62,577 bases of DNA from contig CAJXZP010000016.1 of the NCBI GenBank assembly GCA_913062955.1, forward strand, positions 1-62,577, given 5' to 3'. The stretch's first letter is position 1. The number at the start of each line of letters is the position of its first letter. Both the position numbers and the translations under genes were made by a program. Shown piece after piece: positions 26,654 to 35,486 of this stretch. This DNA comes from an uncultured Flavobacteriales bacterium (lineage in GTDB: Bacteria > Bacteroidota > Bacteroidia > Flavobacteriales_G > Salibacteraceae). The notes beneath the pieces were generated by a model that worked only from the letters and a program-made list of their open reading frames with translations, ran no database searches and was not told where the DNA came from.

Positions 26654-26753
26654 CTCGTTATTGTGATTTACGATTATAATTGCTTTGATTCTTCCTACTT
26701 TTCTTATGGAATTATAGGTCGTTCGATGTTTATTTGTACATATTCAAAAGTTT

Positions 26754-27668
26754 ATGTCAGCATCAGGATCAAAAATTTCCATTTACGGAGCAATAATAGC
26801 CAACCTAGGTATTGCTATTTCTAAATTTTTTGCCGGCTCCTATACCGGGAGTGCGGCCATGATTTCAGAAGGGATTCATTCTTTAGTGGATACCTCCAAT
26901 GGTTTATTACTCTTACTTGGAATAAAGAAGAGTCAACGTCCAGCAGATAAAACACATCCTTTTGGTTACGGAATGGAAATCTACTTCTGGTCCTTTGTAG
27001 TGGCTATTTTAATATTTGCTCTAGGAGGGGGAATCGCTATTTACGAGGGCATTCTTCATATTATCACACCCGTGGAGGTTTCAAATATTAATGTGAACTA
27101 CATTGTTTTAAGTGTGGCAATTTTATTGGAAGGAACTTCCCTACTGGTGGCATTAAAACAATTTCAAAAAGATAATGGTAAATATGGGTTGATTAAATCC
27201 ATGCGTAAAAGTAAGGATTCCTCCACCTTCACCGTAATTATTGAGGATTTGGGAGCTATGGTAGGATTGGTTGTGGCCATAATAGGTCTTTTTGTTGGCG
27301 ATTATTTTGAAATCCCAATAGCCGATGGGGTGGCTTCGGTAATTATTGGTTTAATCCTTACCGGAATGGCCATTTTCTTAGCCATCGAAACCAAAGCATT
27401 ATTAATTGGTGAATCTATGGATACGGATTCTGTGGTTATTTTAGAAGATATTCTAAAAATGAACGAACATGTTACTGAACATGGATTGATTCGGTCTGTT
27501 CATTTTGGTCCAACGGGAGTAATGGTAGGGGTGGATGTTCATTTTGATGCTAAGTACTCTTTAGAACAAATTGAAAAGGAAATTGTTCAAATAGAAGCTC
27601 GCTTCAAAGAAAAGGTTCCTGAAGTAAAACATGTATTTATTGAAATAAAAGAAGACGTTTCACACTAA
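26754..27668 (+). CDS. Cation diffusion facilitator transporter
   Basis: A 304-residue inner-membrane transporter with six helices over residues 1-215 and a cytoplasmic ferredoxin-like end (about 225-304, SVHFGPTGVMVGVDVHFDAKYSLEQ). Metal-site patterns of the family appear as ISEGIHSLVDTSNG in helix 2 and EDLGAMVGLVVA in helix 5, with HPFGYGMEIYFWSF between. It probably exports zinc, iron or a related divalent cation with proton exchange. The exact metal is open. Its stop overlaps the aat ATG (TAATG). Confidence 0.93.
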   Translation: MSASGSKISIYGAIIANLGIAISKFFAGSYTGSAAMISEGIHSLVDTSNGLLLLLGIKKSQRPADKTHPFGYGMEIYFWSFVVAILIFALGGGIAIYEGILHIITPVEVSNINVNYIVLSVAILLEGTSLLVALKQFQKDNGKYGLIKSMRKSKDSSTFTVIIEDLGAMVGLVVAIIGLFVGDYFEIPIADGVASVIIGLILTGMAIFLAIETKALLIGESMDTDSVVILEDILKMNEHVTEHGLIRSVHFGPTGVMVGVDVHFDAKYSLEQIEKEIVQIEARFKEKVPEVKHVFIEIKEDVSH

Positions 27669-28351
27669 TGATGACTATTTTATCGGAGGTTTTGGAATTT
27701 CCCGAAAGCCGTTTGGCGAGTAGGGATGGTATTGTTGCCATTGGAGGAGATTTATGTTCCGAACGTTTGTTATTGGCCTATTCAAAAGGTATTTTTCCTT
27801 GGTACAATGAAGGTTCTGAAATTATTTGGTGGACACCTGATCCCCGATTTGTTTTGTTTCCTAAAGATTTGAAAGTGTCCAAATCCATGAAACAAGTCAT
27901 TCGTTCCAAGAAGTTTTCCGTTACTTATGACACCCAATTTGAGGAAGTAATTAACCAGTGTAAAAACAAGGAGAGGTTAGATCAAGATGGAACGTGGATC
28001 ACGGATGAAATGACCAATGCATACATGGAATTGCACAAACTAGGACATGTGCACTCGGTGGAGGTTTGGGAAAAAGATGTGCTTGTGGGTGGATTGTATG
28101 GGGTTTGTTTGGGACGTGTGTTTTTTGGCGAATCCATGTTTGCAAACGTTTCTAATGCGTCAAAATTCGGTTTTATTTCTTTGGTTCAAAATTTAGAAAA
28201 GAAAGGTTTTCATTTAATCGATAGTCAAGATCATACCGCGCATTTGGAATCCTTAGGAGCTGGACATATTTCTCGAGATGAGTTTGAAAATATTTTGAAA
28301 CAAGAAACCGTAAAAGACGGTTTAGTGGGTTCTTGGTCGGATTGGTTTTAG
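27668..28351 (+). CDS. aat: Leucyl/phenylalanyl-tRNA-protein transferase
   Basis: A 227-residue enzyme that adds Leu or Phe from aminoacyl-tRNA to the N terminus of proteins starting with Lys or Arg, marking them for ClpAP by the N-degron route. The motifs AYSKGIFPWYNEGSEIIWW, PDPRFVLFP, GTWITDEM, GGLYGVCLGRVFFGESMF and HLIDSQ are complete. It is coupled to the CDF gene by a one-base overlap; a second ATG at 27671 is an alternative start. Confidence 0.96.
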   Translation: MMTILSEVLEFPESRLASRDGIVAIGGDLCSERLLLAYSKGIFPWYNEGSEIIWWTPDPRFVLFPKDLKVSKSMKQVIRSKKFSVTYDTQFEEVINQCKNKERLDQDGTWITDEMTNAYMELHKLGHVHSVEVWEKDVLVGGLYGVCLGRVFFGESMFANVSNASKFGFISLVQNLEKKGFHLIDSQDHTAHLESLGAGHISRDEFENILKQETVKDGLVGSWSDWF

Positions 28352-28352
28352 C

Positions 28353-28382
28353 AAAAAAAAGCCTCTGATAAATCAGAGGCTT
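28353..28382 (-). terminator. Terminator of mscS
   Basis: Arms AAGCCTCTGA and TCAGAGGCTT pair perfectly around a four-base loop; on the minus strand the stem is followed by a run of T. It lies between convergent aat and the mechanosensitive channel gene. Confidence 0.88.
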
Positions 28383-28400
28383 CAAATGGGTTTAATGGTC

Positions 28401-29213
28401 TTATGATTGTTTCAAATGGACTACTCTTTGAGGGAATGGAATTTCAATTTTAGCAGCATCCAATGCTACTTTACAATTTTCTAAATTTTGAAAAAATACG
28501 GGCCAGTAATCATCTGTATTTACCCAGAATCTAATCGATAAGTTGACCGAACTATCTCCCAATTCAGTCACATGGACTTCCACATCTTCGGTAGTAATAA
28601 TTCTTTTGTCTTTGGCTAGTTCGGTTAAAATCACTTCCCGTGCTTCCTGAATGTTTGCATCGTATGATATTCCAATCCCTAATCTGGCTTGAACCTTGTC
28701 TGCATTCGAGTAATTGGTTAAACTACCACTTCCTACCGCACTATTGGGTATAATAATCAATCGGTTTTGAGGAGAACGTAGTGCCGTTACAAAGATGCCT
28801 ATTTCTTCTACCGTACCCATGTGGCCTGCAGCATCAATGAAATCACCCACTTTGAACGGTCTGAATATTAATAACATCACGCCACTCGCAAAGTTGGATA
28901 GTGTTCCTTGTAAAGCCAAGCCAACAGCTAAACCAGCTGCGCCAAACAACGCCATAAACGACATGGTATCCAATCCCACTTTTTGCGCAACCACAATAAA
29001 TAAGGCAAATTTTAAGGTCCATGACAGTAAGTTGTGTAAAAAGGGACGAAGAGTTGGGTCAATTCCTCTACTAGTCATCACCTGGTCAATTCCATTGGTA
29101 AAGGTTTTAATAATCTTTAATCCGATCCATAAGATGGCAATTGCAATTAGAATTTTTGGAGCATAATTTATGATGTAATCAACCCCATCTCGAAGGTAAC
29201 TTTGATATTCCAT
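28401..29213 (-). CDS. mscS: Small-conductance mechanosensitive channel (MscS)
   Basis: A 270-residue channel close to E. coli MscS in length: three membrane helices, with the pore helix GAAGLAVGLALQGTLSNFASGV at about 93-113, then the cytoplasmic beta domain (FRPFKVGDFIDAAGHMGTVEEIG, IIIPNSAVGSGSLTNYS) and an alpha/beta end. It opens under membrane tension and relieves hypo-osmotic shock. It stands alone with a clear terminator. Confidence 0.94.
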   Translation of the reverse strand: MEYQSYLRDGVDYIINYAPKILIAIAILWIGLKIIKTFTNGIDQVMTSRGIDPTLRPFLHNLLSWTLKFALFIVVAQKVGLDTMSFMALFGAAGLAVGLALQGTLSNFASGVMLLIFRPFKVGDFIDAAGHMGTVEEIGIFVTALRSPQNRLIIIPNSAVGSGSLTNYSNADKVQARLGIGISYDANIQEAREVILTELAKDKRIITTEDVEVHVTELGDSSVNLSIRFWVNTDDYWPVFFQNLENCKVALDAAKIEIPFPQRVVHLKQS

Positions 29214-29738
29214 GTTGGTTTGTTTAGTATACTATGTTTTGACTCCTTACAAAGTTGGCTTTTTTTTTAACTTTTTACGTATCCCTTCTTAAAATATTAA
29301 GGTAGCCCGTTACCCCTCTTGTATACATAGGCTAAGCCAATGGAAATATTTGTGATGCTGTGAGTGAACTAACTTATTTAATTAGTGTGAATAGGTGTTT
29401 TCTATTAATATGTGAAAACACCAATAAAACTCACATCTAGACCATATTTCGGTGCTAAATTAGCATGTATTATAGCCATTTATTCTTGTGACTAAATCAC
29501 TAAATATTTTGGATATGCAGGATGGCTGTTTTTCATAAATGAACGTTCCATATTGAAATCGATCTAGCGACTATTATCTAATGGTTTTCCTGAAAAAGTA
29601 TCTTAATATTCCTAAATGGACGATTTTTTCTAGCAATCGCCTATTATTGAATAGGATGGGTGTCTATTTTGTTTTTTAGATGGATTGGTATTGAAAGTTT
29701 TATTTTTGAGGTCTACCTATTCATCAAATATTATCCAT
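29214..29738. other. 525-base gene-free stretch rich in inverted repeats
   Basis: No open frame is supported here. A nested set of stems spans 29359-29435: outer TGTGAGT/ACTCACA (29359-29365 with 29429-29435), inner ACTAA/TTAGT (29368-29372 with 29382-29386), and GGTGTTTTC/GAAAACACC (29394-29402 with 29414-29422). Further on are a 13-base palindrome (29453-29465) and a CCTATT/AATAGG hairpin (29640-29655). The last part carries the promoter element of the next gene. The strand and role of the structures are unknown. Confidence 0.5.
29701..29708 (+). promoter_or_regulatory. TAnnTTTG element before the first tandem paralogue
   Basis: TATTTTTG, 30 bases before ATG 29739. The nearest TTG triplets upstream are at spacers of 13 or 29 bases, outside the usual range. 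Confidence 0.5.
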
Positions 29739-31301
29739 ATGAAATTTTCTCCTTTTGCTTTGACCTTTATTTTTTCAATAGCTATTCCATTTTTATGTTC
29801 TGCACAATTTGATAAAGAGAATACCCATCCTTATTTGAAAAGCAAAGAATTGAAATATAAAACAGATGAGTTCTTCAACCAGATTATTGGAAAGGATGAA
29901 GAGGGTAATTATTTAATGATGTATCGAAAAAAGGATGACATTTATGTGAGTTGTTTGGATACTAATCTGAATGTGAAAAGAAGAGTATTGAGTAAACGTA
30001 AACACTTTAAGCAGTTTCAATTTAACCTGGATGATAGAATCATTAAAATTAACGAGGAGTTCTTTTATTTTTATACGTTCAATGATAAGGACAAGCATAT
30101 ACTGCATTTATACAGTCAGCAATTAAATCAAGAAACATTAGAGTTTGACTATCCTTATGAAATGAGTGAGATTAATTATGAAGGGGAAGTGATGGGGTAC
30201 ATGGCAGGTTGTTATATTTCGTATTCTTCGGATTTTAGTAAGTTGTTGATAACCACTTATATTCCTGGTTCGGCATTAACGGCTCAACTTTCCTTTTTGG
30301 TTCTGGATAAAAACTTGGAAGAATTATGGAGTAAAGAAGTATTTAAAATAGAGGATGGGCATAATTGGAATCATCTAATAACAGACTTTCATTTGGGGAC
30401 TGATGGGAAAGTCTATTTCATGAAAAGTGGGGAAAGTCAGTCTTTTAAGGATGAAAAATTAGGAATTTTTCATCCTTCAGAAATATATGTTTATGATGTG
30501 AATGAGGAGGAGCCAGAGGTTATTAGTTGTGGATTGGATACTCGAAATATAGAGCAAGCTAAGCTCGAGCTTCTGTGGAATGGGGACATACAGGTAGTTG
30601 GTTTTTATTCAAATAAAGGGAAGTATCAAAATGGGATATTTAGTCTCACTTATGACCATTATTCGCATAATTTAATTCAAAAAGAAATGACACCATTTTC
30701 AACTCCTTTTATTATGCAGTATGCTTCCTATATGGAAAAAGATAATGCCGCTATACGTGAGACTAATGAAAAGGATGTGAAGGTCATGCCCTTTAAAGAT
30801 ATTGGTTTAATTAAAAGCGGGGATAGTTCAGTCATTCTTATTGCGGAACAAGCAGAATTTAAGATTAATCAACAGGATGCGTATTACAGTTTTAACAATG
30901 TACTTGTTGCAAAATTGAATAATGATGGTCAGGTGGTTTGGGAGGTATTAATTCCTAAACGACAGTTTTTAAAAAATGCGGAAGTATACTATTCGGGCTT
31001 TGCACTGATAGAATCTTCTGATGGAACTTTAGGCTTTGTTTTTAATGACAACCCGAGTAACTTTTTATATGAGAGTAAAGGAAGCCCTCAGAAATGGAAG
31101 GGCAATAAAAAAAACACGGATTTGGTATTGTTTACGGTCAGCCCAGAGGGCCAGTTAAAGAGAAAATCGTTAACCCACGAACTAGATTTTAATGTATTAT
31201 GGGAACCCAATAAGGGGGCACAGCAAGTAGATGAAAAGGAGTTGTTACTGTGGGGGAGCAATAAAAAGATGCTGAAATTGTTTTTGGTAAATTTACCTTA
31301 A
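29739..31301 (+). CDS. Exported propeller-like protein, first of a tandem pair
   Basis: A 520-residue exported protein. The start at 29739 (MKFSPFALTF) is chosen because a signal peptide of about 20 residues (CSA-Q) begins there; the frame also has a TTG at 29685. The mature protein has repeated beta units (DGKVYFM, GDIQVVGFYSNKGKYQNGIFSL, LVAKLNNDGQVVWEVLIPKR, GTLGFVFNDNPSN), suggestive of a propeller. Family not recognised. It is clearly paralogous to the next gene along its whole length, sharing IIGKDxEGxY, LYSQxLNxxTLEF, GFYSxxGxxQNG, YYSGxALxE, FNDxP and KKTDxVLF. Confidence 0.72.
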   Translation: MKFSPFALTFIFSIAIPFLCSAQFDKENTHPYLKSKELKYKTDEFFNQIIGKDEEGNYLMMYRKKDDIYVSCLDTNLNVKRRVLSKRKHFKQFQFNLDDRIIKINEEFFYFYTFNDKDKHILHLYSQQLNQETLEFDYPYEMSEINYEGEVMGYMAGCYISYSSDFSKLLITTYIPGSALTAQLSFLVLDKNLEELWSKEVFKIEDGHNWNHLITDFHLGTDGKVYFMKSGESQSFKDEKLGIFHPSEIYVYDVNEEEPEVISCGLDTRNIEQAKLELLWNGDIQVVGFYSNKGKYQNGIFSLTYDHYSHNLIQKEMTPFSTPFIMQYASYMEKDNAAIRETNEKDVKVMPFKDIGLIKSGDSSVILIAEQAEFKINQQDAYYSFNNVLVAKLNNDGQVVWEVLIPKRQFLKNAEVYYSGFALIESSDGTLGFVFNDNPSNFLYESKGSPQKWKGNKKNTDLVLFTVSPEGQLKRKSLTHELDFNVLWEPNKGAQQVDEKELLLWGSNKKMLKLFLVNLP

Positions 31302-31365
31302 TGATCTAGTCTTCTTGTTTTAAGAGAAATGAAAAACAGATTACCGATCAAAATCTCAGTGGGAT

Positions 31366-31395
31366 TTGGTAAACTGGTTAAGAATAATACTTTTG
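31366..31395 (+). promoter_or_regulatory. Promoter of the second tandem paralogue
   Basis: TTG 31366-31368 (within TTTG), 19-base spacer, TACTTTTG 31388-31395: a full consensus match. The ATG follows after a 36-base gap, so the second copy can be expressed independently. Confidence 0.75.
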
Positions 31396-31431
31396 GTTTT
31401 TTTTATAAAAACCAATTAATGCCTAAACCAA

Positions 31432-33015
31432 ATGAATAGAAAGAATACTTTATTAACCCTTGTAATGATTTTCTGTACCCTTTTTTCTGTGTTCTCTCAA
31501 GCAGGTAAACCGGATGACTTAATCATTAAAGTGGGGGAGGAGATAAAAACCAGTAAAAAGGAATTTATCGATAAAATCATAGGTAAAGATGATGAAGGTA
31601 CCTATGTAATGGCAAAGTATGCCGATCAAATGACCATTTTTTATTACCTAAATGACCTTACCCTAAAGAAGAAAACAAGCTTTAAACTAAGCTATCAAAA
31701 AAAGGCCTTATCCTATAGGGGGATTGTTCAAATGGGGAGTGAGTTCTTTATGTTCACTACTTACCGTGATAAGAAGAAAAAGATGACTTATTTATACAGT
31801 CAAAAATTGAATAAATCAACGCTTGAGTTTAACTCACCTCGTGAACTGGCACATGCTTCCTATGAAGGTTACAAAAAGCGAGAATCGGCAAGTTATTCAT
31901 TCAAAATTTCTGCCGATTCCAATTTTTTAATGTTTATTACGGATTTACCTACCGGTAAAAAAGAAGATGTAGATCGTTTTGGACTCATGGTTTTTGACTA
32001 TGATATGGAAGAAGTTTGGAGTCAAAAATCCATTGAAATTGATGAAACGGAAACTTCGTTTTACAGATATGACTCTCAGATCGGGAATGATGGTAAAGTA
32101 TATTTATTAGCCAAGATTTACGATACCTCAAAAAAGTATAAAAAAGGGGAGATAAATTACACCTTTGAGATGATGGTGTACGAAGCGGATGAGGGGGAAC
32201 CCGAATCATTTAGTGTGACCCTTGAGGGCCAGTTTATGAGTGATGTAAATTTTGAACAATTGGATAACGGAAATATTCAGGTGGTTGGATTTTATTCGGA
32301 TCGTGGAGGAATTCAAAATGGTGTTTTTAATTTAATCATCGACAATGAATCAAAAGAAATTGTGAGTGAAGAAACCACAGAGTTTCCAACCGATTTTATC
32401 GTTCAACACTCTTCTGAAAAGGCGAAAAAGAAAGCGGCAAAAAGAGAAGCTAAAGGGAAGGAAGTTGCCTTTTACTCTTATGTTATTGACGACTTGATAG
32501 AAAATAAAGATGGTACCATAACTATGATTGGCGAACAATATAGATATTATGTAACCTGTACTACAGATGCAAATGGAAACCAGAGGTGTACCTATCATTA
32601 CATTTATGGAAATATAATCGTGGTAAAGTTTAACGAAGATGGTGAGGTGGATTGGATGGAATTAATTCCTAAATATCAACATACCACAAATGATGGTGGA
32701 TACTATTCTGGATATGCATTGGTTGAATTACCTGATGGAACTTTGAAGTTTATTTTTAATGATAGTCCAAAAAATAGTTATTACGCACAAAATGGTAAGT
32801 TCTATGGTTGGAAAAGAAGCCCAAAGAAAACGGATATTGTATTGTTCTCTTTAACAACGGAGGGTAGATTGGACCGATATGTTTTAGCAAAGGGAGATGA
32901 AGAAGAGGTGATGAGTAGGCCAAGTGTAAGCGTTCAAATTGATGCGAACGAAATGATACTTCTGGGTGAAGCTAGGAAGAAAACCAAATTTTTTAAATTG
33001 ACTTTTGAAGATTAA
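31432..33015 (+). CDS. Exported propeller-like protein, second of a tandem pair
   Basis: A 527-residue exported protein (signal peptide about 1-22, VFS-Q) paralogous to the preceding one. Shared blade-like units include GKVYLLAKIYD, NIQVVGFYSDRGGIQNGVFNL and IVVKFNEDGEVDWMELIPK. It differs by a lysine/alanine-rich insert near 325-340 (AKKKAAKREAKGK) and a CTTDANGNQRCTYHY segment whose two cysteines could form a disulfide. No T9SS C-terminal signal is recognisable in either copy, so a periplasmic location is likely. Function unknown. It has its own promoter and terminator. Confidence 0.72.
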   Translation: MNRKNTLLTLVMIFCTLFSVFSQAGKPDDLIIKVGEEIKTSKKEFIDKIIGKDDEGTYVMAKYADQMTIFYYLNDLTLKKKTSFKLSYQKKALSYRGIVQMGSEFFMFTTYRDKKKKMTYLYSQKLNKSTLEFNSPRELAHASYEGYKKRESASYSFKISADSNFLMFITDLPTGKKEDVDRFGLMVFDYDMEEVWSQKSIEIDETETSFYRYDSQIGNDGKVYLLAKIYDTSKKYKKGEINYTFEMMVYEADEGEPESFSVTLEGQFMSDVNFEQLDNGNIQVVGFYSDRGGIQNGVFNLIIDNESKEIVSEETTEFPTDFIVQHSSEKAKKKAAKREAKGKEVAFYSYVIDDLIENKDGTITMIGEQYRYYVTCTTDANGNQRCTYHYIYGNIIVVKFNEDGEVDWMELIPKYQHTTNDGGYYSGYALVELPDGTLKFIFNDSPKNSYYAQNGKFYGWKRSPKKTDIVLFSLTTEGRLDRYVLAKGDEEEVMSRPSVSVQIDANEMILLGEARKKTKFFKLTFED

Positions 33016-33033
33016 ACCCCAAGACCATATTGT

Positions 33034-33060
33034 AAAGCCGCTTTTTTAGCGGCTTTTTTT
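33034..33060 (+). terminator. Terminator after the tandem paralogues
   Basis: Arms AAAGCCGC (33034-33041) and GCGGCTTT (33049-33056) with a seven-base loop, followed by T residues to 33060. Confidence 0.88.
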
Positions 33061-33109
33061 ATTCAATCTTAAATTTATTTGTTCTTTTATGACCAATATC
33101 GAGTTCGTG

Positions 33110-33858
33110 ATGAAAAATAAAATTGTAGCCCTTGTTTTGTGCTCCTTAAGTTTAACCTCTTGTGATGCTATCGGGGACGTATTCAAAAAAAAGGAGCTCG
33201 TTTAGAAACAACTATTTTATTTTCTGGAAATGAATATGTAATAGTTCATGTGCAACATCATGATTTTGAAGATGGATTTGGCTATGGAACCTTTGAAACT
33301 AGCGCATTTCCAGAAGGACCATTTGTTGCGCAGGTTCAAGATTATACGGTGGATGGTAATAATTCCTTTTACCCAATATTGACCTATATGAAACCTTGGG
33401 AAACTATTTATAGGAGGACTACTTTACATGGGGTAAAAGGGGCGGTTATTGAAATGGAAGCAAAAGGGATATTAAAAAATTGTACCATTCCAGAATTTGA
33501 AATTCAAGGTTTCAATATAACCATTCAATCCAATTATTTACGTGATAATTATGGCCATATTTATGGCCAGTTATCCGGTGAATTTGAGTTTATTTCATTG
33601 GAAGTTATAGGGAGTTAGGAATCCGGTATTTCCACTACCTATAATTCAGATGAAAATTGGCTCCATGCGCAAATGTCAAGGAATGTAATTGTGGAGATTA
33701 GAAACTCCGAGGCTACGTATTATACTAAAATTGGACAACCCATATTTTACACTCCTAAATCTAATGGGTATGAATTTAATATTGAGTTTTGTAATGTACG
33801 TTTTTATTCAGAAAATAGACCAACCATTACGTTATCTGCCAATCTTGTAGGGATTTAA
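33110..33858 (+). pseudogene. Broken lipoprotein gene (frameshift in an A run and an internal TAG)
   Basis: An ATG at 33110 opens a lipoprotein signal peptide (MKNKIVALVLCSLSLTSC, lipobox LTSC) but the frame stops at 33203-33205, 31 codons in. Past an eight-A run (33185-33192) a second frame continues without interruption from about 33190 (GARLETTILFSGNEYVIVHV) to TAG 33616-33618, and the same frame resumes directly after that stop (ESGISTTYNSDENWLHAQMSRNVIVEIRN) to TAA at 33858. One extra A would join the first two parts; one changed stop codon would join all three into a lipoprotein of about 248 residues. The family is unknown. Sequencing error or slippage in the A run can explain the frameshift, but not the TAG. 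Confidence 0.7.
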
Positions 33859-34002
33859 GTAAGAGGAATGAATTGGGGAGTAGGAGATCCATTTATAAAG
33901 TTGGTTTTTGGTGTAGTTGATTTTCGGAATTAATAATCGCACCTTGAATTATTAGCTGGTTACCAGATTAATATTTGATTTTAAAAACTCCTTTTAAAAC
34001 TG

Positions 34003-34010
34003 TAAATTTG
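34003..34010 (+). promoter_or_regulatory. Promoter element of the thiolase gene
   Basis: TAAATTTG at 34003-34010 with a TTTG at 33974-33977, 25 bases upstream, a little beyond the usual spacer. It predicts an unusually long leader of about 115 bases. Confidence 0.5.
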
Positions 34011-34069
34011 CAGCCTCAAAAATTGAACATTAAAAACATATTATAATGAATCGAGCATGAAATAGTTTA

Positions 34070-34095
34070 TTGCAATAGCGAAATCCGGATTGCAA
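34070..34095 (+). promoter_or_regulatory. Inverted repeat in the thiolase leader
   Basis: TTGCAAT (34070-34076) and ATTGCAA (34089-34095) form a perfect 7-base dyad with a 12-base spacer, inside the predicted leader and 35 bases before the ATG. It could be an operator or a leader hairpin. Confidence 0.4.
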
Positions 34096-34130
34096 GAACC
34101 ATTCGACCGATTCAAAAAAAATAAAAACAT

Positions 34131-35309
34131 ATGAAAGAGGTATTTATTGTATCAGCGGTACGTACTCCAATGGGGAGTTTTAATGGAAGTTTATCTTCTG
34201 TTCCGGCCACTAAATTAGGAGCAGCGGCTATTAAGGGTGCTTTATCAAAAGGGAACATAAAAGCGGAATGGATTGATGAGGTTTTTATGGGGAATGTATT
34301 GCAAGCTGGTTTGGGGCAAGCGCCTGCACGTCAAGCAGCCATTTTTGCAGGAATTGAGAATAATGTTCCGTGTACTACCGTTAATAAAGTATGTGCTTCT
34401 GGAATGAAAGCAGTAATGATGGGAGCACAATCTATCCTTGCAGGTGACAATGATGTGGTTATTGCTGGTGGTATGGAAAACATGTCTCAAGTACCTCATT
34501 ACATCAAGAACTCTCGTGCGGGTTTCAAATTAGGTGATTTCAAAGCGCAAGACGGATTGGTATTGGATGGTTTACAAGATGTGTATAATGACTACCATAT
34601 GGGGGTTGCTGCAGATATGTGTGCTACTGAATGTAATATTTCTAGAGAAGAGCAAGATGAATTTGCCGTAGAATCATATAACCGCTCAGCGACTGCATGG
34701 AAAGAAGGTAAATTTGACAATGAAATTGTTCCTGTAGAAGTTCCACAACGAAGAGGGGAGCCGGTATTATTTACTGAAGATGAGGAGTACAAAAACGTTC
34801 GTTTCGAAAAGATTCCTACGTTACGTCCAGTATTTTCGAAAGAAGGTACCGTTACGGCTGCTAATGCTTCTACCTTAAATGATGGTGCTTCCGCATTGAT
34901 TTTAATGAGTGGTGAAAAAGTGAAAGAATTGGGAGTTACTCCAATCGCTAAAATTGTGAGTTATGCGGATGCAGCTCACGCTCCAGAATGGTTTACAACA
35001 GCTCCTTCTTTGGCTTTACCAAAAGCTTTAGCGAAAGCTGGGTTAGAGAATTCTGATATCGATTACTGGGAATTAAACGAAGCATTCTCTGTGGTTGGAT
35101 TGGTAAACATTGAGAAATTAGGTATAGATAAAACCAAAGTAGATGTGAATGGTGGAGCGGTTGCTTTAGGGCATCCACTTGGTTCTTCAGGTTCTAGAAT
35201 TTTGGTTACACTGATCAATGTATTGAAACAAAACGGTGGTAAATTAGGAGCTGCTGGTATTTGTAATGGAGGAGGCGGTGCCTCGGCCATGATCATCGAA
35301 TCTGTATAA
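34131..35309 (+). CDS. atoB: Acetyl-CoA C-acetyltransferase (thiolase)
   Basis: A 392-residue biosynthetic-type thiolase that condenses two acetyl-CoA to acetoacetyl-CoA or runs the reverse. The nucleophile is Cys88 (NKVCASGMK), His348 lies in GHPLGSSG and the general base Cys378 in ICNGGGGAS, the same numbering as the classic short thiolases; NEAFSVV carries the usual asparagine-glutamate motif. Length and motifs favour acetoacetyl-CoA thiolase over the longer fatty-acid oxidation enzyme. It is transcribed alone from a promoter with a long leader. Confidence 0.93.
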   Translation: MKEVFIVSAVRTPMGSFNGSLSSVPATKLGAAAIKGALSKGNIKAEWIDEVFMGNVLQAGLGQAPARQAAIFAGIENNVPCTTVNKVCASGMKAVMMGAQSILAGDNDVVIAGGMENMSQVPHYIKNSRAGFKLGDFKAQDGLVLDGLQDVYNDYHMGVAADMCATECNISREEQDEFAVESYNRSATAWKEGKFDNEIVPVEVPQRRGEPVLFTEDEEYKNVRFEKIPTLRPVFSKEGTVTAANASTLNDGASALILMSGEKVKELGVTPIAKIVSYADAAHAPEWFTTAPSLALPKALAKAGLENSDIDYWELNEAFSVVGLVNIEKLGIDKTKVDVNGGAVALGHPLGSSGSRILVTLINVLKQNGGKLGAAGICNGGGGASAMIIESV

Positions 35310-35359
35310 TTTACCAACCCCTTTCGTAATAACGAAAGACTGTTAATAAGATGATTTTT

Positions 35360-35415
35360 AATGCCCATCAAATAACGGGGTGATACCTTTTATTTGTTGG
35401 GCATTATTATTTTTG
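35360..35415 (+). terminator. Terminator after the thiolase gene
   Basis: Arms 35360-35374 and 35391-35405 pair over 15 positions with one mismatch, followed by ATTATTTTTG. The tail also contains a TAttTTTG string (35408-35415), possibly by chance. Confidence 0.75.
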
Positions 35416-35486
35416 TGAAGCGCTCCAAAAGGGGTGTTTAATGGTTCTCTTTAAAGGATTGCTCCATAGCATATAAAAGATTCAAC

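Noticed and set aside
35408-35415. TAttTTTG as promoter for the NlpC/P60 gene
   Set aside because: It is the T tail of the thiolase terminator, has no TTG at correct distance and lies 70 bases from the ATG; chance match is likely.
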